Shown piece after piece: positions 32,271 to 45,300 of a stretch of DNA of 64,000 nucleotides. Numbering within the stretch: position 1 is the stretch's first letter; each line of letters begins with the position of its first letter. The notes beneath the pieces are model-generated. The model was given only the letters and a program-made list of their open reading frames with translations. It was not told the origin of the DNA and searched no databases. A program made the translations under genes and the position numbers. The DNA is from Paraspadella gotoi (lineage: Eukaryota > Chaetognatha), in the NCBI GenBank assembly GCA_051294375.1, contig CM119264.1:5482218-5546217 (forward strand). The letters are read 5' to 3'.

Positions 32271-32753
32271 TGATTGTTTGTCTCGTTTTAATGGGAGTTT
32301 GTTTGTTTAAAGAGAAATAAATTCTTTTTTTTTTTCTTCCTTTTTATTTGATCAATTTTCTTTAAATGATTTTATTCATTCTTTTCTTTATTTCTTTACC
32401 TTCTTTGAATATTTTCTTCTTTCATATTATCTTTCCTCCTTTTTCTTGTTCGATCTGTATCTGTACCGCTCGTCGTCCCTCTGTCTACTCTCTGCCTCTT
32501 CTTCGTCTCCCTCGCTGGAGAGAGAGAGTGCTCAGCCTCGAACGCAGCCCGACCCGACGACCGAACATCGAATCTTCATACCGCAATCGGATATGATATA
32601 CCTATAGTGTGGAGGGGTCACACGTGGGTCAGATGAAAAGGGAATTAGTTTCAGTGGAGGAAAAAATGCATGAAAGAAGTACGCCCTCCACTCGTAAAAA
32701 AAGGTGGGGGCGCGGCGAAAAAGGAAAATTAAGAAAACAGGAAGAAGAAAAAG

Positions 32754-32821
<68 letters not shown>

Positions 32822-33479
32822 TGAAGATCGCTTTTTGATTAGCGATTGGTTTTGTGAAACAATCTTTGCTGGGAAACTTTGGGGAAGAGAGGAGAGTCGA
32901 GAGAGAGAGAGAGAGAGAGAGAGTGAGAGAGTAAGAGAGAAGAGAGAGAGAGAGAGAGAGGAGAGACGAGAGACGGAAGATATGAGAGGGATGATGGGAC
33001 ATCAATATGATCACAGATAAAAAGTCCTGGAATGATTAGGATCTAATCTGGTTCTGAAAATAGAAAGACGAGGGAATAGAACAAACGAAAAAGAAGAAAA
33101 AGTATTGAAGGGATAAAGAAAGAAAGAAAAAACTAACAGATAAAAATATAAAAAAAGTAAGGAAATAAATGGGTAATGAAACATAGAAAGAGAAAGAGTG
33201 AAAACTAAGAACATGAGAAAACAGAAAGAAAGAAATTATAAAAGGAACAGAATAAAATTACAGGACAAAAAAAAACACCACAATTAACCTTAAATACAGA
33301 AACATTTAAGAAGAAAACCTAAAGAACGAAGGGGAAAAAATCTATTAATAGAAAACACAAGAAAGAAAAAAGAAGAAAAAGTGGTTTGTGAATGCGGAGA
33401 CGAGAGCCGTCTGGGTCAAGGATAGAAATCTCCATGCTCTCCCCCCTTTCCCCCCCTCCTCTCCCAATGGCCGGACTCG

Positions 33480-33740
33480 AGAGAAAGAAAAGAAATAGAA
33501 GAGAAAAAAAGGAGTGAAGAAGAAAAGGAACGGGGAATGAATAGAGAAAGAAAAAGAAGATTGAAAATAATAAAGAAAGAAAAAGAAAAAAGAAAAGAAA
33601 AAGAGAGAAAGAAGAAAGAAAGAAAAAAAGAAGAAAGAAAGAAAGAAAAAAGAAAGAAAGAAGAAAGAACGAAAGAAAGAAGAAAGAAAGAAAGGGAAAA
33701 AGGAAAGAAGAACAGAAAAGGAGAATATGATAAAAAGCGA

Positions 33741-33776
<36 letters not shown>

Positions 33777-33990
33777 AGAAAGAAAGAAAGAAGAAAAAAA
33801 GAAAAAAGAAAAAAGAAGAAAGTAAGAAAAAAGGAAAGAAAAGAAAGAAAAGATAGAAAGAAAAAAAGAAAAAATATAACAAAAAAAAGATAGAAAGAGT
33901 AAGAAGAAAGAAAAGAAGGACAGACAAGAGAAAGAATGAACGAAAGAAACGAAGAGAAAAAAAACGAAAGAAAAACGAAGAGGAAAAAAG
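33480..33990. repeat. (AAAG)n-rich block
   Basis: Purine-only DNA with a clean AAAG run at 33738-33776; related blocks lie at 50457-51000, 51700-52030 and 57365-57710. Confidence 0.9.
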
Positions 33991-34091
33991 ACAGACAGAA
34001 AAAAGGCTGTGGAAGTGGACATACAAATTCCGCACCCGGGAATTGAGGAGAAATGAGATACCTGAAGAATGAAGTAATTTCATTCTCTCTC

Positions 34092-34137
<46 letters not shown>

Positions 34138-34736
34138 TCTCTCTCTCTCTCTCTCTTTTCTCTCCCCTTTCCTCCTCCCCCTTATCCTCCGCTTTTTTCT
34201 TCATACCCTTTTTTTTCGTAGAAAAATTAAATTATATTTATGGAGGGAGTTTTCCTATTAAAACTCACACAAAAAATTTGATAATAAAAACTTTCCCCTC
34301 TCAACTTGTAATTTAAAAAAGTATAAAGTTAAGTATTAATAAATAGAACAAAGAAACAGAAACGCATGTCCGCTTTGTTCTAGAGATTTTTGTTTTACAG
34401 AATTAACAAACTCTTGTTTTCTTTCGGAAAAAATTGGAAGTTTTCGTTTTTTTTTCGTTTTTTTTTTTTTTTGGAAAGCCTTTCGACAACGAAACGAATA
34501 AAAGTGTAAAAGTCCTGGAAAGGGACGACGCTAAGCCAGTAAACGGAAAAGAAAAAGAGAGGCAAGAGAAAAAAAGGCGAGGAAAAAGACAGAAATTAAA
34601 GAAAAGAAGGAAAATAGAAAAGAAGAAAGAAAAGAAGGGTAAAAAATTGTACGACTTTGAGATGCCAATCTCATTTTACGAGGAATCAAATCAGAAAAGG
34701 AGACCCGGTCGNNNNNNNNNNNNNNNNNNNNNNNNN

Positions 34737-34802
34737 AAGGTTGATCGCCGATCGAGAGAAATTGATTTTCGTCCACCGTAGCGCCAAGTTTCACCCAAAC
34801 GG
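34737..34802 (-). pseudogene. Truncated duplicate of the Ig1 exon at 31293-31403
   Basis: Sequence-similar to 31341-31403 with several indels. It begins at acceptor cag and is cut by the 25-N gap at 34712-34736. In phase 1 it reads VWVKLGATVDENQFLSIGDQ, a better Ig C strand than the longer copy. It is most likely a second read-level version of the same exon rather than a second gene. Confidence 0.6.
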
Positions 34803-35272
34803 CTGATTTTTAAAATAAATGAAATAAACAATTAAAGTAGATACTGGAACTGTATAATAACAATAAAAATTATAATAATTTTACGAAAATAGTCCGAAAA
34901 AAATATAAGGATGAGACAAAATTCTAAGTACTTTTTATTTTTTTAACGATGAATAATACGAAAGATAAAAATATTTAAATATATATAAGCGTAAGTACTG
35001 TATATGCAAATTCTGCCCCCCCCCCTCCTTCACAAGAAACCTTCTCTTCCTTCTGACGCCCTGTTTGCCCCTTGGACGTTTTCTGCCCGACAAAATTCGG
35101 TCGCCCCTTTTCCTCGTTTTGCCCGACGAATCGAAAGGAAAGTCTTTCTCACCTTTATGCTTCGACCTGCAGGCAAATGAAACGGAAGAAGTCGCAGGCA
35201 CTAGAGTCTGCAAGACGCGGAGCTCTCGGTTTCGGCCTGGGAAACAAAACAAAACATAAATAAATCATGAAG

Positions 35273-35840
35273 NNNNNNNNNNNNNNNNNNNNNNNNNNNN
35301 NNNNNNNNNNNNNNNNNNNNNNNNNNNNNNNNNNNNNNNNNNNNNNNNNNNNNNNNNNNNNNNNNNNNNNNNNNNNNNNNNNNNNNNNNNNNNNNNNNNN
35401 NNNNNNNNNNNNNNNNNNNNNNNNNNNNNNNNNNNNNNNNNNNNNNNNNNNNNNNNNNNNNNNNNNNNNNNNNNNNNNNNNNNNNNNNNNNNNNNNNNNN
35501 NNNNNNNNNNNNNNNNNNNNNNNNNNNNNNNNNNNNNNNNNNNNNNNNNNNNNNNNNNNNNNNNNNNNNNNNNNNNNNNNNNNNNNNNNNNNNNNNNNNN
35601 NNNNNNNNNNNNNNNNNNNNNNNNNNNNNNNNNNNNNNNNNNNNNNNNNNNNNNNNNNNNNNNNNNNNNNNNNNNNNNNNNNNNNNNNNNNNNNNNNNNN
35701 NNNNNNNNNNNNNNNNNNNNNNNNNNNNNNNNNNNNNNNNNNNNNNNNNNNNNNNNNNNNNNNNNNNNNNNNNNNNNNNNNNNNNNNNNNNNNNNNNNNN
35801 NNNNNNNNNNNNNNNNNNNNNNNNNNNNNNNNNNNNNNNN
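35273..35840. other. Assembly gap, 568 N
   Basis: Inside duplicated block A copy 2; a further gap of 284 N lies at 36127-36410. Confidence 0.99.
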
Positions 35841-36410
35841 TATTATCTTTCCTCCTTTTTCTTGTCGATCTGTCTGTCCGCTCGTCGTCCCTCTGTCTAT
35901 CTCTCCCTCTTTTCGTCTTCCCTCGCGGAGAGAGAGAGTTTGCTCAAGCCTCGAACGCAGACTCGATCCCGACGACCGAACATCGAATCTTCACTCCGCA
36001 AATTCGGATTATGATGAATATCATAGTGTGGAGGTCACGTGGGTCAGATGAAAAGGGAATTAGTTTCAGTGGAGGAAAAAATGCATGAAAGAAGTCGCCC
36101 TCCACTCGTAAAAAAAAAGAGGGGGCNNNNNNNNNNNNNNNNNNNNNNNNNNNNNNNNNNNNNNNNNNNNNNNNNNNNNNNNNNNNNNNNNNNNNNNNNN
36201 NNNNNNNNNNNNNNNNNNNNNNNNNNNNNNNNNNNNNNNNNNNNNNNNNNNNNNNNNNNNNNNNNNNNNNNNNNNNNNNNNNNNNNNNNNNNNNNNNNNN
36301 NNNNNNNNNNNNNNNNNNNNNNNNNNNNNNNNNNNNNNNNNNNNNNNNNNNNNNNNNNNNNNNNNNNNNNNNNNNNNNNNNNNNNNNNNNNNNNNNNNNN
36401 NNNNNNNNNN

Positions 36411-36444
<34 letters not shown>

Positions 36445-36939
36445 TGAGAGGGATGATGGGACATCATATGATCACAGATAAAAAGAGTCCTGGAATGATT
36501 AGATCCCAATCTGGTTCTGAAAATAGAAAGACGGGAATAGAAACAAAAGAAAAAGAAGAAAAGTATTAAAGAGATAAAGAAAGAAAGAAAAAAACTAAAG
36601 ATAAAAAGATAAAAAAGTAGGAAATAAATGGGTTAATGAAACAAAGAAAGAGAAAAGAGTGGAAACTAAGAACATTGAGTACACAAAAAGAAAGAAATTA
36701 TAAAAAGAATAAAAAACATTTTTTTTTAAAAAAAGGAACAGAATAAAATTAAGGACCAAAAAAAAAAACACCACAAATTAACCAAAAAAAAGAAACATTT
36801 AAAAGAAAACTAAAGAAACGAAGGGGAAAAAATCTATTAATAGAAAACAAAAGAAAGAAAAAAGAAGGAAAAGTGGTTGTGAATGCGGAGACGAGAGTCC
36901 GTCTGGTCAAGGATAGAAATTCCATGCTCGCTCCCCCTC

Positions 36940-39900
36940 AATTGAACCGCTTTCACCCCTCATCCCCATCGCCCCTCGAGGACAAATTGCGCAGAGACTC
37001 AGAGATAGAAAAAAGTAACAGAAAAGGTTAGATAGAAAAAATAAAATGATAGGATGTGACACAGGAATCGAAGTAAAATTGACAATATTTATATCGAGTG
37101 CGAATAATGGTGCAAATATTGAGAGGTAATATGAAATATATGATACGAGGATGGAATATAAGAAGAGAGGAGATAATGAAGAAAGAAAAGAAAGAAAAAG
37201 TAAGTAAAGAAAGAAGAATACGAGATGATAAGGAATAAAAAAAGGAAGATAAAAAGTGTATAAATACTATAGAAAAATGATATAAAGTAAAAGAAAGTCA
37301 CAAGTAACAAGTATAAGAAATGATAAGTATATAGAAAGCAAAGGAAAGACAAGAGATAGAAGATTATGAAAAAGGAATAAAGAATTAAATCATGATAGAT
37401 CAAAAGTCAATCAAAGAATATAGCAAAGAATCATAGAAAAGCAACAAGAAAGAAAGAATGACGAAGAATATAGAAAGATAAGTTGATATATGATTTTTCT
37501 GGCACATATGTTATTTTACATATGAAATTTAGATCACTAGGATCTGAAGGTCTGGGCGAGGAATCGACTATAACTGTATTAAGAACGGGAAAGAAAAACA
37601 GAGTAAGTAGTGTAAAGAAAGAGAACACAGAGTTCGAGAATCGATGAGGGAACCACGAACAAAAAAGGGATCAAAATAAGAGTCACTGTAAATATAATAT
37701 AATATAAAAATAAAGATAGAAATTAAATTAGAAGTAATTAAATATGAATGCACAAGAGGAGAGTTAAGTGTGATCAAACAGACGCATTAAGATATAATGA
37801 GCGAAAGAAGAGTAAACACTGATCCGGAACGGATGATACGAGAGAAAAGGAACATAGAAAATGCAACGGAAGAACCGAAGAGAAAAAAAGAAGTTGGGAA
37901 ATGAGAAGGAGACAACGACTCTGGAGTTGAGAGAGATAATAGTGGGAGCCAAATCAAATATACGGATTGACTAACCTCGAGTTGATTGGCGATTGACATG
38001 AATACAGTAAATTAATAGGATAAATTGGATTTATTGACAATTCATATATGATTGAATCTGACTGCAGTTGGATTTTGAATTAGAGAGGAAGATGGATTAA
38101 TTATAACTGAGAAATTATGAGTTAGATTAAAACTTCTTGTGCACTATTACATTTGAAATAATGAAATGAAAAGGAAAAAAGAAGTCGAGAAAATCTAATT
38201 AGTTCTCGCAATCACATACGTCTCTTCTTTTTGGCGCCTTTTTTTTCCCATTTAAACCTCCATTTCCACTTAAACGATTAAAAAAGAAATAAACATAAAA
38301 AAATTAAAGGTCAATTGCCCGCATCCACTCTCGAGTAAATTGGCATTCAGATAGTGAAATATATATTGTTTTTATTTTTTTTCCATTTGAACTCTATTCT
38401 TCCACTAAACTCACCGATTACATCGAAACTTTCATATCTTACTCGATCATTCACTACAGTTCCACCCCACACACAAAAATTTCATTCGTAAAATTTTTTT
38501 TTGCATAATTTAATCATAATTTGACTCGCGTTCTGAAGATGGATCTTAGCTAATGACCGATTCAAAGATTAGGGGAGGTGGGAATAGAGCGACCGCAAAG
38601 AACGCGCGTGAATTATCATAGAGGTTGGCAATCCTGGCGATATGCAAAGTCCGAACTTAAAACATAGGTAATTGCGATAAATAATTTTTATGGTCTTTAA
38701 AAAAGAAAATTTAAAGGAAGATTTAAATTTTTACAAGAAGGTATATCTACTGCATTTAAACTAAACGTCGTCTTAAATCCTCGCCATTCGTTCCTATGTC
38801 TTTGAGGATAAAAAAGCGTCACGAAGCTGAGATGGCGCACTTACGTTTCCCTGTTGGTGGTCAAATATGAGCGAAGAAGAATACCTAGAAGGATCCTACA
38901 TGGTAGAGTTTCTGCTAGACTGAATTTTACTTTATATCATTTTTTTTTTCAACTTCTGAAAATAGTTTGCTGGCTTTATGGTAAACGATCTTTCATACGG
39001 AAACTTAGAAAAGTTTGCTTCAAAATAATTATACGTGTAATTGGTCCATTTGGGTCTTAAGCTTATTATTTTTTTTCTCTAATATAGTTTTTTGGACCAT
39101 AATAAATTAAAGATCTTTAATTTTTTTTGCAGCCCGAAAGCGGCGCGCTTTCTGCTTTCTTCTTTTCTGTGCCGACGAACGAGGCGCTATCAAACAGAAC
39201 TTAAGATCCCACCTCTCCGTCGGCGAGGTTTGATTTAGGAAAAACAGAGAGAACTCTCACTGTTGACCAGAAGTTTGACTGCCACTTTTAATGAGTCAAA
39301 TAATGAGAAAATATGCCTTAATGAATCCTGCTCTCGTACAGGTGGCAAAAAAATCTTGGGCCGCTCCCGATGGTCGCACCAATTCGTCGTGCCCATGAAA
39401 ATAAGAAAAGTTAATAACGAACAGCCGAGGCGGAACAGGACAAGGCACGGTACGGAAGCAGGAAATGGCCCGCTTAATCGGGAGGAGGCAAGAAACTGAA
39501 ACAAATGACAAATCCGACCCCATGTTGTAGCCAAGAGGAGGAAGAAGAGGAAGAGGACGAAGAAGAAGAAGACGAGGGATGACGAATAGCCGATTTTTTT
39601 TTTTTCGTTTTGCTCTTATTAATCAATCGTGGTTTTCTTTGTTAGTGTGTACCGGTTATGTTTTATTACAAACTGTACAGAGCCGAAAACATTTTAGAGC
39701 CTCGTCAAAACGAGACCCGTGGAGGAAAACCCCTTAAAATGTGTTTGATCCAGGATTTAAAAACCTTTGCAATCGTCATTTCCTGTCGCTCTGCTCAAAA
39801 TGCCGACTATCAACTTTTTATGAAAAAAATTGCAATAAGGTTCAAAGTAATGTTTAATTTAATGTGTCGGACTGTGCAATTTTGTTCAATTGTTCCATTA

Positions 39901-42900
39901 TTTTTAGCACGTTTGATGACGAGCTCAAGTAATTATTTCTTCAAATCCATCTCATTTGAATCTGTTCTCTCGTTCCCCGCTAATTTTGTTGACCTCTTTG
40001 TATTAATATCGATGAATTTGTTCTTGATACAAAGCATCGCGAAAAATAGACAAATTAATATCTTTTTTTATTTTTTTTTATTTTTAATTCCTAAAAAACA
40101 AACGTTAGTTAGCTTTAAAATAATATGGCATATATTCATCAGAAGGAAAATTTGAATACTTCTATTATGCAGAACTGAAAACTCCCGCCAATCAAGTTTT
40201 TCAAAAAATATTATATCTTCGCGAAAAATTATAAAAAAGATTGATTAAAACCATTGAATACTGGCTATGAATCCGTGTTACTCACGGATAGCGACACTGG
40301 CAAAACCATATAGCTTTTAGAAGTGTATAACAATTTCTGCCTCTCAATATAATTACGAAAGTCTTCTTATTCACGCCGGCTTTGATTTGACGAAGCCAGT
40401 CCGTTTTTGTCCTCTCGATCCTTTCGCGAATTCCTGAATTAAAACATCATCCATTGCTCGAACTTCATGAGACTTTACCTGTTTCCGATCTGAACTCAAC
40501 AATATCTCTTAGCCTCTTTTATGATCGATTCGCGTCGGATTTTTTTTTTCTGCGATAAAAAATGGCGTGGTCCTGAGGACCAGTTAAGCCTGATTCGAAT
40601 AAAGATTACGACATAAAGTTAACTGCGTCTGCTCTTCGACACCCTATAACCTGAAGTATTCTCACGGACTTGATTCCTCAAATTGCAGTGGGGGCATTTT
40701 TAACTCGTCATAAATAAAGCGCCGAGGCATCTCGTCTTCTTTACTCCCCTCCGAGCACGCCTCTCGCTCCGTCCCCCGCCATTTTCTTTCTCTTATCACT
40801 GCAAACAATGCAAGCAAAGACGTTGTCGATTTCGGGGATAAAAAAAAAACAAAAATCGAATCTCGAAAAACGATTCCTTGCATTTTTTCGTATTGTTCTT
40901 TTTTCTCAGCGATAGTGTTCGTGCTCCAAAAAGACAAATGGTTAAGAAATAGGCCGTCCTCCGTTAAGAGGAGGTTATTCACCTTAACAATGCGTTAATC
41001 TTTGATGTAATTAGAGCTGATAATCATAAATTCCAGTCGTAGTTATCAGTAATCACAAAAAATATTTTTTAATTATAGTGTAATGGCAGTGATTTTGCTT
41101 TGCGGTATTTTTCAAATAAATGAAATTGGAACTCTAAATAACTAATTAATCTTTTTTCCCAACTGATAAATAGCTGAAACACTATTTTAAAAAAAACCGG
41201 TTGGCAATTAGTTATCTTTTCCTTATAACATAGAACATCACTGGGTGAATTTCTATGCTTTCAAAATACGGTAAATCCACATTATTTCTTTCACGAATTA
41301 CGGTTATCCAGGCTTTATTAAAGAAGAAACGAAAAACGATTTTTCATGCGGTAAGTCAACAACTTTTAAGATAAATTGCTCGTAAGAACTGTTGCGTTTT
41401 CCCTCAGTATATCTAACTGCTTAGGCAAAAAAATCGGCACACTATATATGAACTTTTCTTGTTTTCCCATTTTTTTTTTGTTTAATTTCTTTCTTTTTCG
41501 AAACTTTGCTTCTGACCCTCTCCTTATTCTCTTTCTCTCTTTGAAGTATTGTTTGATGCTTCACGCCCACCAAAAATAAGGCGTTAAATTTTAATTTTAT
41601 TTTCGACATATCAATAACTTCTGTCTTCACTGTCCTCATACCTTTCAATACATCATTACTCAATTCTTTGGTGATCGCTCTCTCTTTCTCTCTCTCTACT
41701 CCTTCTCTCTCCTCACTCTCCATCTCCCTCTCTCCATCTCTCTCCTCCTCTCTCTCTCTTTCCTCTCCTCTTCATCTATTTGACAGCAAAATTTTCTTAT
41801 AAAATTCAACAACTGGCGCTGAAGAAGACTACGGAAAAAGAGTCTCGAACATTGTCCGTTCAAAAAATAAAAAGTCGTTGTTTGTCCACCACCCACACTA
41901 AACTTTTTCTCTCTTAAGTTAATTAATTAAATCTTCGGGTACGCGTAATGATTTTATTCAAAGGGTTGCCCAGCAGATTTAAAAAATCTAAGATTTTGCG
42001 GAAATTTTTCCGCAAAAAGCTGTCGATCTGAGAGAAATAAATTTCTGATGCTTCTCCTTTCAATAAAAGCCAATGCGGTTTTTTTTAATACTCGTGCCAA
42101 CCTTAGTACATGTTTTATCAACTGATTAAAACCTTTATTTAAATCCGAGAATTCATCTACAAAAACTCACTCCGAGTTTTAGTTCACAATAAAACGAAAC
42201 CTCACACTAAATTTAAAAGTTGAAACTGTAAATATTAAAAATTTTTTGCAGCAAAATATTATTAATTACTTTTGCCCGCTAATTTTTTTAGGTACGCGAG
42301 AAGCAACCGTTCATTCAGGAAAAAATATTTTAATTAAATTGGTGAACATTTTTTGAAAAGGTGATTTTTTGGTTTAACAAATTGTAATAAAATAATAAAA
42401 AATGGTAAGTTTTTGAGACCAGTCAATTTTAAAAATTAATTCATAGGTAAACAATAGATGACCAACTGAAAAATGAACCGACTCAGAGGTAAATGAAGAT
42501 AAGAAGGACCCGCAAACCGAGTAAAAAAATTTTCTTACATGATCTTGGCGTTCAAATCATCAAGACAAAAGTGAATGGACAAAAATGGACATAATATTTT
42601 TAATTTAAAGTAGCAAAAATGATATTTATTCCTTGATTAGAAAATGCAGCAGATGATTTATTAATCTCCCGTAATGAGCCCACTTTGTCTTAGGCTTCAA
42701 ATTAATCAATTTTGAAGGTAAATATTCTACAATATTGCATAAAAGGGATTTTTTCTTGAAATGATATAAGAACATTGAACTGGAGGTATTTTCCCTGTTC
42801 AACAAATGATGTCAAAATTCAGGAATCCTCCGACAAAGTTGTCTGAAAGGCTTTCAAAAATTGTTTTTATCAGCATTTTAATTTGGTTATTTTGATATGA

Positions 42901-43390
42901 TATGATCATAAGGAAAAAGTGAATTAAGTTTATTTTGGTTAGTTTAAGTAAAAGAGGAGCTGACAAATTGGAAATTCTAAAAGTTTTTCACCGGATCCAA
43001 TTATTCCGGAACAAAATTTGTCTATGGCGAAAATCTTCCAAAGAAGGGGTGGGATTTCCGAAGCTTTTGGTTAATATTTTTCTATATTTATGGTCGGATT
43101 TTTTGAGAGACTGTAACAATAGCAGAAATATATTGTCCCGCATCCGATTTGACATGTGGCCCGGATAATAAATAATATACGGATATACAAAAAAACAACC
43201 TTGGCTTTTTCATCAGAGCGTTTAGCTCATGAACTATCCCTAAGCATTGGATGGGTAAAATGGCCACAGACTTTTGATTTTATTTTTTTCATTAACATTA
43301 TGGCAGTAACAATACATTCTCTGGTTACATTTAGGGGAATAATCCATTTTTGCTGCTGCCAAGGACCCGCTCCTTTTTGCCCCTAATACT
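36940..43390. other. AT-rich, gene-poor stretch
   Basis: Read on both strands. GC-richer islands at 39120-39580 and 40660-40830 have short open frames with possible splice-like borders but no domain. The 165-codon frame at 39658-40155 is AT-driven and Phe/Leu-rich. A hairpin ATCCGTG/CACGGAT lies at about 40269-40288. Confidence 0.6.
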
Positions 43391-43394
43391 GAAA

Positions 43395-44105
43395 AAAAAT
43401 ATCGATGTCCAGGAGCGATGTCAATTACTTCCTACTTTACTCTATCTCATGTCTCACTCGGTGGCAAGTCCTTCATCTCGGATCACACAAACAGCTACCT
43501 TCAATATATCGATGCGATAGTGACGGTGGAAGCTTCTCCTCGGTCAAGCCTGGCGAGGTGTTCTCTTCTCTCTCTCGCGACGCGTTTCTCTATATTTTCT
43601 CTCTGCCGCTGCTTATCGTTCTTTCGCATCCGAGGACTTGATTTCTCGGTCTTGTGCTTCTCAATCATTTGGGTTCAATCCCATAGTCTGTACGCAGCGT
43701 TACATTCTTTTTTATTCCAAGAGAATAGATATTAGATTCTATTTTATGCCGAGGGAAGTTTGTGCGGCTTTACTCCATAAAACTCTAAGCTGCCTCCGTG
43801 AGGAAAAGAAGAAGTTCTCTCGAGTTAAATCAAAAAAAAAGCGTTTTGCATTTCTCCGCTGCGTCCCATACTTCAGAGTAATTCTGCGCACACGACATAA
43901 AGTAGTAAGAGAAATTTTATGTTGGATTACTCCAAATTCAGGAGACAAGACGAAATAGTAATTATTGTCTAGACGCCATGTTCTTTGTTCTTTGGAGGCA
44001 TTGACGACATACTGGGCTCGAGAAATCTGCCGGACTGACCGCCAACTTTTCTCGTATCTATAATACATCTGAGAGCTCCTGTTGTTTCACATATAGTATC
44101 GAAAT
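43395..44105. other. GC-richer patch, unrecognised
   Basis: Two overlapping plus-strand frames (43405-43735) and opposing frames at 43640-44068; none resembles a known protein. Confidence 0.5.
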
Positions 44106-44330
44106 TCACTGTGAATTGTTTCTTTTTTCCGTTGTCTGTGCTTTGTGTCGGTTCTCTCTGGATAGGTTTTTGGAACGGAAAGGCGGCGCGTCTGTGCTGA
44201 GACCACCCTGCCCATTTGCGGACAGACGAATTTCAAAATCCTGAAGGGTAGACCAAGTGATGTCTAAAGAGAGACGAGGCGCTGCCCGGAAACTGTTCCG
44301 TAACACTGAGATCGAGGCGACGCGGGCCAT
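44106..44330 (-). CDS. Unknown small ORF, 74 codons
   Basis: ATG-started frame beginning MARVASISVLRNSFRAAPR and ending NNSQ-stop, in a GC-richer patch. An acceptor-like gtggtcctag lies directly before the ATG. No family recognised. The plus strand over the same bases also has open segments, so this may be chance or a fragment of a mobile element. Confidence 0.2.
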   Translation of the reverse strand: MARVASISVLRNSFRAAPRLSLDITWSTLQDFEIRLSANGQGGLSTDAPPFRSKNLSRENRHKAQTTEKRNNSQ

Positions 44331-44879
44331 CTAGGACCACATATATCGCAGAGGCAGGAGAGAGAAAAAAAAGGGAGAGAAGAAAAGCGAGCATTGGAGG
44401 CAGTACGCACACATAGGAACAGAAGAAAAGAATGTCGCGTACAATAGAAAAGAAACTGGAGTAAGGAAGAAAGAAAAGACAGGGTGCGAAAAATGAATTA
44501 TCGAGACAGTGTTGCCAGGATCGCCATCATATCGTTATATTTAATCGGCGAGGAAGTCAAAGTGCATGGAAGACAAGAGAGATGGGGATGCCGGGCTGTC
44601 GGATTTCCGGAGCACGACTTTTTGCGACCTCGATTCAAGCACGAGTGCACGTATGTAGAAGAGGAGAGAGAGGAGCAGAGAGGGAGAGCGGGGAACGAGG
44701 AGAGCGGGACGCGAGAGGAGAGCAGAGTTGATGAACGAGCGAGAGTAACGACGAGAGAGAGGGAGCGGCAGGTAAGGAGAGGAAGAGGACTGCCGTGAGG
44801 AGACGAGCAGACATGAAGGGTTCGTGAGGCGAGAAGGGCCCTAGATTACGGAAAGGGGAAGCACGGAGAGTCGACGATA

Positions 44880-45300
44880 TTATTTGAGCGTGTATTCCGG
44901 TGCGCAGCGCCGAGGCCTAACAAGTCCGGCGCTCGACAGGTGTTGGTTGTGTGGCGCTCCCTCGAGGTGAACCAATCGAGGGGACGAGCTCGGAAAGAGC
45001 TGTGTCGCCGATTAGATCGAAGTTTACACGAATGTGATGGAGAACAGGAGAGTACGGAAACTTCTGAGGATGTGGCAGTACGTAGTACTCTGAAGAGAGA
45101 GGGAGAGCGAGGAAATAGTCAACCACGCGAACAATTACTAGACAAAGCCACAATTTGCGATAACACAAGACAGACAAACCAATGAGGCGTTGTAACAAGA
45201 GACCGCGCGTCGATAGGAATCGCGGTCTTTGTTGCGAGTATATACTGCTTTAAAGACTTAAATAAAAAGTCTTACGAACAAAGGTTGTGTTGCGTTTTAG
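44880..45300 (+). mobile_element. Possible LTR-like or promoter segment
   Basis: Contains a perfect hairpin AGACCGCG (45200-45207) / CGCGGTCT (45221-45228), a TATA-like gagtatatactgc, and an AATAAA in the loop of a second hairpin AAGACTT/AAGTCTT about 25 bp further on. TATA and polyadenylation signal this close together are typical of an LTR U3-R region. No matching second LTR or pol gene is visible, so this is tentative. Confidence 0.25.

Larger units (their letters stand above)
31341..34711. repeat. Duplicated block A, copy 1
   Basis: Repeats as 34737-36930 (for example the shared gtgggtcagatgaaaaggga at 32622 and about 36039). It includes part of the Ig1 exon, the GC-rich island and several GA-rich runs. 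Its right part (33440-34711) is an AAAG-rich block seen again at 50457-51368, 51650-52983 and 57320-58640. Confidence 0.75.
34737..36930. repeat. Duplicated block A, copy 2 (two internal gaps)
   Basis: Indel-rich copy of 31341-33440, interrupted by N runs 35273-35840 and 36127-36410 that fall where copy 1 has GA-rich simple sequence. Homology ends near 36930 at ctcgctccccctc. Confidence 0.75.

Noticed and set aside
33319-34204. Long Phe/Ser/Leu frames up to 262 codons on the minus strand
   Set aside because: They are translations of AAAG-rich and GA-rich simple repeats; equivalents at 50401-51301, 51562-52052 and 57227-57717 are the same artefact.
39658-40155. 165-codon plus-strand frame
   Set aside because: Phe/Ile/Lys-rich composition as expected from AT-rich DNA, no domain, no splice or promoter context.
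40760-40800. Minus-strand ATG with good context (MAGDGARGVLGGE)
   Set aside because: Only 13 codons before a stop; a splice donor inside it is possible but there is no partner exon.
44484-44798. 104-codon plus-strand frame (MRKMNYRDSVARIAIIS...)
   Set aside because: The second half is GA-repeat-derived Arg/Glu and the first half has no recognisable family; kept out of the gene list.
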